The position numbers and the translations under genes are program-made. A stretch of DNA of 12,039 nucleotides from an uncultured Eggerthellaceae bacterium (lineage in GTDB: Bacteria > Actinomycetota > Coriobacteriia > Coriobacteriales > Eggerthellaceae). Under the pieces are notes generated by a model, which was not told where the DNA came from, did no database searches, and saw nothing but the letters and a program-made list of their open reading frames with translations. The stretch covers positions 1-12,039 of the forward strand of contig CAJURZ010000039.1 of NCBI GenBank assembly GCA_910588905.1, written 5' to 3'. This document shows, piece after piece, positions 7,252 to 12,039 of the stretch (within the stretch, counting starts at the first letter, position 1; every line of letters begins with the position of its first letter).

Positions 7252-8526
7252 GTGGACATTGCACAACTGACATCGGTAGCCATCTTCGTTGTAGCCCTCG
7301 GGATCATCATATCCGAGAAGATCCACCGCGCGGTGGTGGCTCTGGCAGGTGCTGTGTTGGTCATGATGCTAGGGATCATGCCCTTCGAAGAAGCCGTCGG
7401 TCATATCGATTTCAACACCCTCGGCGTTCTCTTCGGCATGATGCTCTTCGTGGGCGTAGTGAAGCTTTCTGGCCTGTTCGAGTATCTGGCAGTCAAGTGC
7501 GCGCACATTGCGAAGGGGCAGCCCTGGCGCATCATGCTGATCTTCGTGCTGCTGACGGCGGTATTGTCTGCGTTCCTGGATAACGTGACCACTGTGCTGC
7601 TGATTGGCCCGATGACCTTGAATATCTGCAAGCTGCTCAAGGTTGATCCGGTGCCCTACTTCTTGACTGAGATCATGGCGTCGAACATCGGCGGTACGGC
7701 TACGCTCATCGGCGATCCGCCGAACATCATGATCGGTTCCGCTGCGGGCTACGGATTCGTAGATTTCGTTCTGGTGGATACCCCGGCGGTCATCATCATC
7801 CTGGCCGTCATATGCGTAGTGTTCTATTTCCTCTATGGCCGGAAGATGACAGCGCCCCAGTCTGAGATAGATGACGTGCTGGAGCTACGCCCGGCGGATT
7901 ACATCAAGGACCACCGGTTGCTGCGCATCTCCGTAGTGATGATCTGTTTCGTAGTCATCGGCTTCATGTTCCATGGTGCGCTGGGCTGGGAATCCAGCGT
8001 GATCGCCCTGGGTGCAGCCGGGCTTATCCTGCTGCTCTCGCGCGCCCAGATCGACCACGCTTTGGCTCAGGTGGAATGGACCACCCTGGTGTTCTTCGCT
8101 GGGCTCTTCATCATCGTAGGTGCCATGACCGCCACCGGCGTCATTGACATGCTGGCTTCTTGGCTGGTGGATATCACGGGCGGCAACGTATTCCTCACCA
8201 TGCTGGTGCTGGTGTTCGGCTCTGCTATCGTGTCTGCATTCTTGGACAATATCCCGTTCGTGGCAACCATGATCCCCATCCTGGCCTCTATGCAAGCAAC
8301 GGGCATGGATGTGACGCCCCTGTGGTGGGCGGTTTCCCTGGGTGCATGCTTGGGCGGCAACGGTTCGCTGATCGGGGCCTCGGCGAATGTGGTGCTGTCG
8401 GATATCTCACGGAAGAACGGACACACCATCACGTTCATCCAGTATCTCAAGGTGGGATTCCCCATCATGATGCTGACCACGGTCGTAGCGGCCGTGTACC
8501 TAGTGCTGCGCTTTCCGCCCGTTTAG
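7252..8526 (+). CDS. ArsB/NhaD-type ion permease (ion transporter superfamily)
   Basis: This is an inner-membrane secondary transporter of 424 residues, nearly all of it hydrophobic segments (about ten or more predicted membrane spans). It belongs with the NhaD/ArsB/citrate-permease branch of the ion transporter superfamily. The inverted-repeat architecture is visible: AFLDN at 107-111 recurs at 329-333, and GGTATLIGDPPNIMIG (147-162) is mirrored by GGNGSLIGASANVVL (368-382). These paired motifs form the re-entrant substrate and cation-binding regions in the family. A hydrophilic stretch at about 197-223 separates the halves. The start is GTG at 7252, after AAGGAG (7241-7246) with 5-nt spacing. 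Substrate cannot be read from sequence: Na+/H+ exchange, arsenite, or an organic or inorganic anion are all possible. No arsR, arsC or arsA lies nearby, so arsenite is not favoured. The gene is monocistronic in this window. Confidence 0.88.
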   Translation: MDIAQLTSVAIFVVALGIIISEKIHRAVVALAGAVLVMMLGIMPFEEAVGHIDFNTLGVLFGMMLFVGVVKLSGLFEYLAVKCAHIAKGQPWRIMLIFVLLTAVLSAFLDNVTTVLLIGPMTLNICKLLKVDPVPYFLTEIMASNIGGTATLIGDPPNIMIGSAAGYGFVDFVLVDTPAVIIILAVICVVFYFLYGRKMTAPQSEIDDVLELRPADYIKDHRLLRISVVMICFVVIGFMFHGALGWESSVIALGAAGLILLLSRAQIDHALAQVEWTTLVFFAGLFIIVGAMTATGVIDMLASWLVDITGGNVFLTMLVLVFGSAIVSAFLDNIPFVATMIPILASMQATGMDVTPLWWAVSLGACLGGNGSLIGASANVVLSDISRKNGHTITFIQYLKVGFPIMMLTTVVAAVYLVLRFPPV

Positions 8527-8543
8527 ATCAGGGCGAAAACGGG
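8516..8543. terminator. Hairpin between convergent permease and ACT-domain genes
   Basis: CCCGTTT (8518-8524) pairs with AAACGGG (8537-8543) around a 12-nt loop. An alternative stem pairs CGCCC (8516-8520) with GGGCG (8531-8535). Both overlap the 3' end of the permease gene and the 21-nt convergent gap, so a bidirectional terminator is plausible. There is no strong T-run, so confidence is low. Confidence 0.3.
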
Positions 8544-8547
8544 GCAG

Positions 8548-8823
8548 CTACACCTCATGCATGAATCGGAAGACATCTTCTCGCTGGATGATCACCTGGC
8601 AACCCAGCTCTTCACCCGCCTTCGCTAGCCGTTCCTGCACCTCGTTGAAGGGCACGGCATCAACATCTAGGGTGATCAACATGGTCATGGAGAACAATTC
8701 CTCTTGACCGAGGATGGTCTGATTGATGTCATCAATGTTAGCCTGGCACTCCGTGAGCACGGTTGCCACTGCTGCTACGATGCCGGTGCGGTCTTTGCCA
8801 AGCACTGATATGACGCATTTCAT
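8548..8823 (-). CDS. Small ACT-domain protein (UPF0237 family)
   Basis: This 91-residue protein is essentially one ACT domain, a small-ligand (often amino-acid) sensing fold, as in UPF0237 and GcvR-like proteins. The N-terminal strand and loop KCVISVLGKDRTGIVAAVA is the classic ACT start, with the ligand-loop Gly/Asp/Arg/Gly. It is followed by the helix VLTECQANIDDINQTIL, strand FSMTMLITLD, a second helix, and C-terminal VIIQREDVFRFMHEV, which is characteristic of UPF0237. No catalytic domain is attached, so it probably acts as a homodimeric regulator. The ATG at 8823 has AAAGGA (8837-8832) with an 8-nt spacer. It lies 60 nt downstream of folE on the same strand and may share its transcript. 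In many bacteria this family sits beside a UPF0210/DUF711 protein; none is present here. The ligand is unknown. Confidence 0.88.
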   Translation of the reverse strand: MKCVISVLGKDRTGIVAAVATVLTECQANIDDINQTILGQEELFSMTMLITLDVDAVPFNEVQERLAKAGEELGCQVIIQREDVFRFMHEV

Positions 8824-8883
8824 GGAGAGGATCCTTTCTGACCAAATGACGAATCGAGTCTGGAGCTGTATATCTACCCAGGG

Positions 8884-9492
8884 CTATCCTCGCAGGATGA
8901 GCGAGAGCGCCTCGTTGCGCGTGGCGTGGCGCCGCTCGAAGATGCCGCGCACGGCACTAGTGACCGTCTTGCTGCCTGGCTTCTTCACACCGCGCATGCT
9001 CATGCAGAGGTGCTCTGCCTCAAGCACTACTAATACACCTTCAGGATGCAGCTCTTCTACCAGCGTGTCAGCTACCTGAGAGGTCAGGCGCTCCTGCACT
9101 TGCGGGCGCTTTGCGAAAGCGTCCAACAGCCGTGCTAGCTTCGACAATCCGCAAATGCGGCCGTCTTGGCCGGGAATGTAAGCGATATGGGCGTGGCCGA
9201 AGAACGGCACCAGATGATGTTCGCACATGGAGTAGAACGGGATGTCCCGCTCGAGCACCATTTCCTGATGACCTTCGTCGAAGAGCGTTTCGAAGTGACG
9301 ACGCGGATCCTCTGTCATGCCGGAGAATACCTCTTCGTACATGCGCGCTACCCGAGCAGGCGTCTTCAGCAGCCCTTCGCGAGCCGGATCTTCGCCGATG
9401 CCCTCTAGGATCAGACGAACGCCCTCTTCGATCTTCGCTAGGTCCATAGGGCTTTCCTTTTGCATACCGGCTTCGTTGTTACCGTTGGTCAT
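8884..9492 (-). CDS. folE: GTP cyclohydrolase I (FolE)
   Basis: FolE converts GTP to 7,8-dihydroneopterin triphosphate, the first step of tetrahydrofolate and pterin synthesis, as a cytoplasmic zinc-dependent homodecamer. The 202-residue reading shows the family core: EGLLKTPARVARMYEEVFSG, zinc ligand C90 and H93 with catalytic H92 in SMCEHHL, HIAYIPG, GLSKLARLLDAFAKRPQVQE, and the third zinc ligand C163 in EAEHLCMSMRGV, then KTVTSAVRG. All catalytic residues are present, so this is canonical type IA. The ATG at 9492 has AAAGGA (9503-9498) with a 5-nt spacer. A second ATG at 9447 (187 residues, nearer the B. subtilis length) also has an AGGA 7 nt upstream. An open frame reaching 9606 would run into the tRNA gene and is rejected. 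No other folate gene is adjacent. Confidence 0.96.
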   Translation of the reverse strand: MTNGNNEAGMQKESPMDLAKIEEGVRLILEGIGEDPAREGLLKTPARVARMYEEVFSGMTEDPRRHFETLFDEGHQEMVLERDIPFYSMCEHHLVPFFGHAHIAYIPGQDGRICGLSKLARLLDAFAKRPQVQERLTSQVADTLVEELHPEGVLVVLEAEHLCMSMRGVKKPGSKTVTSAVRGIFERRHATRNEALSLILRG

Positions 9493-9537
9493 GGGGTTCC
9501 TTTCTGTTGGGATAAGGATAGCACGCAGACACACATC

Positions 9538-9566
9538 TTGCGCACGCCCTTCCCCTTCGATATACT
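9538..9566 (+). promoter_or_regulatory. Sigma70-type promoter for tRNA-Thr
   Basis: TTGCGC (9538-9543) and TATACT (9561-9566) are separated by exactly 17 nt. The expected start point, about 9573, lies roughly 30 nt before the tRNA 5' end. A CGCCG / CGGCG stem (9574-9578 / 9587-9591) would form at the very start of the leader, ahead of the mature tRNA. Confidence 0.6.
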
Positions 9567-9601
9567 GGCTGAACGCCGTTTTCGCGCGGCGCGCACGTTT
9601 A

Positions 9602-9677
9602 GCCAACGTGGCTCAGTTGGTAGAGCAACGCACTCGTAATGCGTAGGTCAGCGGTTCGAGTCCGCTCGTTGGCTCCA
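9602..9677 (+). tRNA. tRNA-Thr, anticodon CGT
   Basis: A complete 76-nt cloverleaf. The 7-bp acceptor stem GCCAACG / CGTTGGC is perfect. The D arm is GCTC-AGTTGGTA-GAGC. The anticodon stem ACGCA / TGCGT encloses loop CTCGTAA with anticodon CGT (9635-9637), which reads the ACG threonine codon. The variable loop is AGGTC, and the T arm is AGCGG-TTCGAGT-CCGCT. Position 73 is T, and the CCA end is encoded at 9675-9677. Confidence 0.97.
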
Positions 9678-9686
9678 GAGTTTCCG

Positions 9687-9724
9687 CAGGCCAGGGGCAT
9701 ATTTCGCTTCTGGCCTGTTCTATA
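9687..9724 (+). terminator. Rho-independent-like hairpin after tRNA-Thr
   Basis: CAGGCCAG (9687-9694) pairs perfectly with CTGGCCTG (9710-9717) around a 15-nt loop, ten bases after the tRNA. It is followed by TTCTATAT, a weak T-rich tract. It probably ends or processes the tRNA transcript. If readthrough occurs, the hrb-hypCD operon would be co-transcribed with the tRNA. Confidence 0.5.
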
Positions 9725-9777
9725 TCTCGGGAGTGCGAAAGCGCAGAGCGCGAAGGAAATCGACGGAAGGAAGCACT

Positions 9778-10485
9778 ATGCTGGACAAGAAAGCGCTGCG
9801 GGATCTGAGTTATGGTCTGTACATCATCACTGCCACAAGCAAAGACGGCCGAAAAGTGGGCTGCATTGCGAACACGTTCCAGCAAGTAGCCTCTGAGCCG
9901 CTTGCGGTCAGTGTTTCGCTCAATAAGGAAAATGCAACTACTCAGGCCATCTGTGAGACAGGTAAGTTCGCAGCCAGCGTGTTGAGCGAAGAGGCCACCA
10001 TGGATCTGATTGGACCATTCGGCTTCAAGTGCTCTAAAGATGTGGACAAGTTCGCTGAGGTTGAGCATCGTCTTTGCGAAGCGGGGATTCCCTTTGTGAC
10101 CAGTGGGTGCCTCGCATCGTTCAGTGCGGAGGTGCATGACCAAGTGGATGTAGGTTCGCATATCCTCTTCGTGGGGCGGGTGACAGAGGCGGAGAAACTA
10201 GCGAAGGGCACACCCATGACCTACGCCTACTATCATGAGGTGTTGCGCGGCAAAACGCCACCAAAGGCTGTGTCTTACGTGGAAGAAACCACAGGGTCAG
10301 CCGATCAGTCGGAAGCCGCTGAGGCAAATACAAGCAAGGAGGCTACCGGAGAGGGCACTGCGCCGAAGTACGGCTGGCGCTGCAAGCTGTGCGGCTATAT
10401 TGAGATGATGGACGAACTGCCAGATGACTACACCTGTCCCATCTGTGGTGTGGGCAAGGATATGTTCGAACGCGTAGAGCTGTAA
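9778..10485 (+). CDS. hrb: Flavin reductase-rubredoxin fusion (high-molecular-weight rubredoxin, Hrb-like)
   Basis: This cytoplasmic electron carrier is predicted to pass electrons from NAD(P)H through FMN to a rubredoxin iron centre. In Moorella the related Hrb feeds a flavodiiron protein that reduces NO or O2. The 235-residue protein has an N-terminal FMN-binding flavin-reductase-like domain (about 1-160: ALRDLSYGLYIITA, IANTFQQVASEPLAVSVSLN, HILFVGRVTEAE). A Glu/Ala/Thr-rich linker of about 25 residues (about 170-196) follows. The C-terminal rubredoxin has iron ligands C202, C205, C220 and C223. Only 14 residues separate the two CxxC pairs, the short form seen in rubrerythrin and Hrb rather than classical rubredoxin. 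The ATG at 9778 has GGAAGGAAG just upstream; an open frame back to 9733 adds Arg-rich sequence and is not preferred. The next gene, hypC, begins 9 nt later. No flavodiiron gene is in the window. Confidence 0.9.
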   Translation: MLDKKALRDLSYGLYIITATSKDGRKVGCIANTFQQVASEPLAVSVSLNKENATTQAICETGKFAASVLSEEATMDLIGPFGFKCSKDVDKFAEVEHRLCEAGIPFVTSGCLASFSAEVHDQVDVGSHILFVGRVTEAEKLAKGTPMTYAYYHEVLRGKTPPKAVSYVEETTGSADQSEAAEANTSKEATGEGTAPKYGWRCKLCGYIEMMDELPDDYTCPICGVGKDMFERVEL

Positions 10486-10494
10486 GGAAGAATC

Positions 10495-10755
10495 ATGTGC
10501 CTTGCCATACCTGCGAAGATCACCCAACTTGAAGACGGCGGTCTCGCTACGGCGGACATCTTGGGAGTAACGCGTCAGATCTCCGTTGACCTCACACCCC
10601 AGGCCGTTGAGGGTAGCTATGTGCTGGTTCATGCGGGGTTCGCCATCGAAGTAGTGGACGAGCAGTTCGCCCAAGAGACCATCGATCTGATTCGACAATT
10701 CCCGGAGTTGGCAGGCGAAGACTTGCCTTCGGAACCGGCGGAGGTTGCTCAGTGA
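10495..10755 (+). CDS. hypC: [NiFe]-hydrogenase maturation chaperone HypC
   Basis: HypC is a small cytoplasmic chaperone that, with HypD, carries the Fe(CN)2CO fragment and delivers it to the immature hydrogenase large subunit. The 86-residue product has the invariant N-terminus MCLAIPAKI with functional C2, and the conserved VHAGFAIEVVDE segment with H46, as in an OB-fold HypC/HupF/HybG protein. The C-terminal tail LPSEPAEVAQ is not conserved in the family. The ATG at 10495 has AAGGAAG (10484-10490), which overlaps the TAA of the preceding hrb gene. The TGA stop overlaps the hypD GTG start as GTGA. Tight coupling to hypD is the usual arrangement. The upstream hrb neighbour is not usual. Confidence 0.97.
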   Translation: MCLAIPAKITQLEDGGLATADILGVTRQISVDLTPQAVEGSYVLVHAGFAIEVVDEQFAQETIDLIRQFPELAGEDLPSEPAEVAQ

Positions 10756-11885
10756 CAGCCACTGACCGAGGGGCATCCCCGGACGCACTGCGCGAAGAGC
10801 TGGCTGCCTTCAAGGATCCAGAACTGGCTCGCGGTCTAGCTCAGTCCATTCGTGCGTTAACACCCACCAAGCCCAATGGTGACCCCATCACGCTCATGGA
10901 GGTCTGCGGTACCCATACCGTCTCCATCGCACGCAATGGCATCCGCTCGCTCATGCCGAGCAACGTGCGGTTGGCCTCGGGGCCCGGCTGTCCTGTGTGC
11001 GTCACCTCCAACCATGACATTGACAAGGTGATCGCCCTGGCGAAGGTTCCGGGTGTGATCATCGCTACCTTCGGCGACATGACGCGTGTCCCTGGCTCTA
11101 CCTCTAGCTTGCTCGCTGAGCAGGCTGCTGGAGCAGATGTGCGCATCGTCTATTCTCCCCTGGACGCCCTTGCCATCGCTCGGGAGAATCCAGATCGAGA
11201 GGTGGTGTTCGTGGGGGTGGGATTCGAAACCACCACTCCACTGGTAGCCAGGGCCATTCAGCGAGCTCAGAATGAGGGGTTGTCGAATTTTAGCGTCTTC
11301 GCCGCCCACAAGAACATGCCGGGAGCCCTTGAAGTCATCGTGAACGATCCCGAGCTTTCCGTGGACGCGCTGATCCTGCCCGGCCATGTGAGCACCATCA
11401 TCGGCGTAGAGCCGTATCGGTTCCTGGCCGAACGCTACGGGATCCCAGGAGTGATCACAGGGTTCGAGCCCAACGATATCCTCCAGGGTATCGCCATGAT
11501 CATGCGGCAGCTCCATGAGGGCCGGGCTGAGATCGAGATAGCCTACGCTCGGGGTGTTATGGCGAAGGGTAATCCGGTTGCGCTTGCGGCTATCGATGAG
11601 GTCTTCCGCACCTGCGATGCCACCTGGCGCGGCATCGGGGTCATTCCAGGAAGCGGCTATGAGATCAGAGAAGAGTACGCCAGTCTTGATGCGATGCGTC
11701 GCTTCGCGCCTGCGGTGGAAGAGACCATCGAACATGCAGGATGTCAGTGCGGAAACGTGCTTCGTGGTGTGTTGCGGCCTGACGAGTGCCCCTTGTTCCG
11801 GAAGGTTTGCACGCCAGAGAATCCCGTGGGGCCCTGTATGGTGTCGAGCGAAGGATCTTGCGCCGCATATTTCCGTTATCTCTAA
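10752..11885 (+). CDS. hypD: [NiFe]-hydrogenase maturation protein HypD
   Basis: HypD is the iron-sulfur scaffold on which the Fe(CN)2CO cofactor is built, in complex with HypC and with cyanide supplied by HypE/HypF. The 377-residue protein carries the family signatures in order: MEVCGTHT with C52, SGPGCPVCVT with C80 and C83 (the redox and iron-binding cysteines), FGDMTRVPGS, VGFETTTP, HKNMPG, LPGHVSTIIG and GFEPNDIL. A C-terminal cluster of six cysteines (C331, C333, C346, C353, C362, C370) includes the [4Fe-4S] ligands. The length is normal for the family. The start is GTG at 10752 inside the end of hypC (GTGA overlap), with GGAGG (10740-10744) at 7-nt spacing. The 154 nt after the stop hold no hypE, which often follows directly, so hypE/hypF are encoded elsewhere or beyond the window. 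Confidence 0.97.
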   Translation: MTATDRGASPDALREELAAFKDPELARGLAQSIRALTPTKPNGDPITLMEVCGTHTVSIARNGIRSLMPSNVRLASGPGCPVCVTSNHDIDKVIALAKVPGVIIATFGDMTRVPGSTSSLLAEQAAGADVRIVYSPLDALAIARENPDREVVFVGVGFETTTPLVARAIQRAQNEGLSNFSVFAAHKNMPGALEVIVNDPELSVDALILPGHVSTIIGVEPYRFLAERYGIPGVITGFEPNDILQGIAMIMRQLHEGRAEIEIAYARGVMAKGNPVALAAIDEVFRTCDATWRGIGVIPGSGYEIREEYASLDAMRRFAPAVEETIEHAGCQCGNVLRGVLRPDECPLFRKVCTPENPVGPCMVSSEGSCAAYFRYL

Positions 11886-11973
11886 GAGTGCGGCTTCCCC
11901 TTCTTCTGGCGGCTTATAACCGGTCATCTAGGGCGTGCCTTTTGTTATGGCAGCTGGAGCATAAGCGGCCTTC

Positions 11974-11993
11974 ATAGGGGCGAGGATCGCCTG
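11974..11993. repeat. Single REP-like hairpin unit downstream of hypD
   Basis: ATAGGGGCGA-GGA-TCGCCTG forms a 5-bp perfect stem (GGCGA / TCGCC) plus a G-T pair, in the same G-run/CGA/TCG/C-run pattern as units A-C at about 4.3 kb. The rest of 11886-12039 contains no gene or strong terminator that I can see. Confidence 0.35.
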
Positions 11994-12039
11994 TCAGGCT
12001 AACTCTATAGCTCGTTATTCAACTCTGGTGTTCGGCCAG

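Noticed and set aside
7252..8526. Arsenite efflux pump ArsB
   Set aside because: Family resemblance is only at superfamily level and there are no ars neighbours, so a specific arsenite role is not supported.
9493..9606. N-terminal extension of folE to 9606
   Set aside because: It would overlap the tRNA-Thr gene and the folE promoter region, and adds Arg-rich sequence absent from FolE proteins.
9602..9720. tRNA-Thr 3' end as an attachment site for an integrated element
   Set aside because: No integrase and no repeated tRNA 3' segment in the window; the downstream genes are ordinary chromosomal genes.
10857..11927. 356-codon minus-strand frame opposite hypD
   Set aside because: Antisense shadow of the strongly conserved hypD.

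Overview
The window is ordinary bacterial chromosome of moderately high GC. It most resembles an anaerobic actinobacterium of the Coriobacteriia (Eggerthella/Slackia-like). That placement is an inference from gene content: a menaquinone OSB-CoA ligase/OSB synthase fusion, a fused MurT-GatD, [NiFe]-hydrogenase maturation genes and a rubredoxin-type flavoprotein. No database search was possible. No phage, transposon, integrase, CRISPR array or toxin-antitoxin pair was seen.

Layout. (1) About 1-4259, plus strand: a two-domain menaquinone enzyme (MenE ligase fused to MenC synthase), then an exonuclease III/AP endonuclease 21 nt downstream, probably one transcript. The start of the menE-menC gene is unclear: a well-placed Shine-Dalgarno serves an 18-codon reading frame that ends in an ATGA overlap with the in-frame ATG. 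(2) About 4260-4415: a convergent intergenic block packed with hairpins of one recurring type, which looks like a REP-type repeat cluster. (3) 4416-7160, minus strand: a MurT-GatD fusion (lipid II glutamate amidation) followed by rlmH (23S rRNA methyltransferase), whose ribosome-binding site overlaps the upstream stop codon. (4) 7252-8526, plus strand: an ArsB/NhaD-like ion permease, read divergently from murT-gatD. (5) 8548-9492, minus strand: folE (GTP cyclohydrolase I), then a small ACT-domain protein. (6) 9602-9677, plus strand: tRNA-Thr(CGT), with a good upstream promoter and a downstream hairpin. (7) 9778-11885, plus strand: a tight operon of a flavin reductase-rubredoxin fusion (Hrb type), hypC and hypD. 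The last 154 nt hold no gene and no hypE, but do hold one more hairpin resembling the repeats at 4.3 kb.

How the genes fit together. The menaquinone enzyme and the Hyp proteins suit an organism using quinone-linked anaerobic respiration with a [NiFe]-hydrogenase. Hrb suits reductive detoxification of NO or O2. MurT-GatD is a cell-wall function, and RlmH, the tRNA, FolE and the exonuclease are housekeeping. A recurring feature is that enzymes usually encoded separately are fused here (MenE-MenC, MurT-GatD), and several proteins carry low-complexity insertions or linkers of about 25-60 residues. I found no convincing evidence for a wholly new system. The best leads are the menE-menC start, the degenerate ligase P-loop, the hairpin repeat family and the hrb-hypCD linkage.
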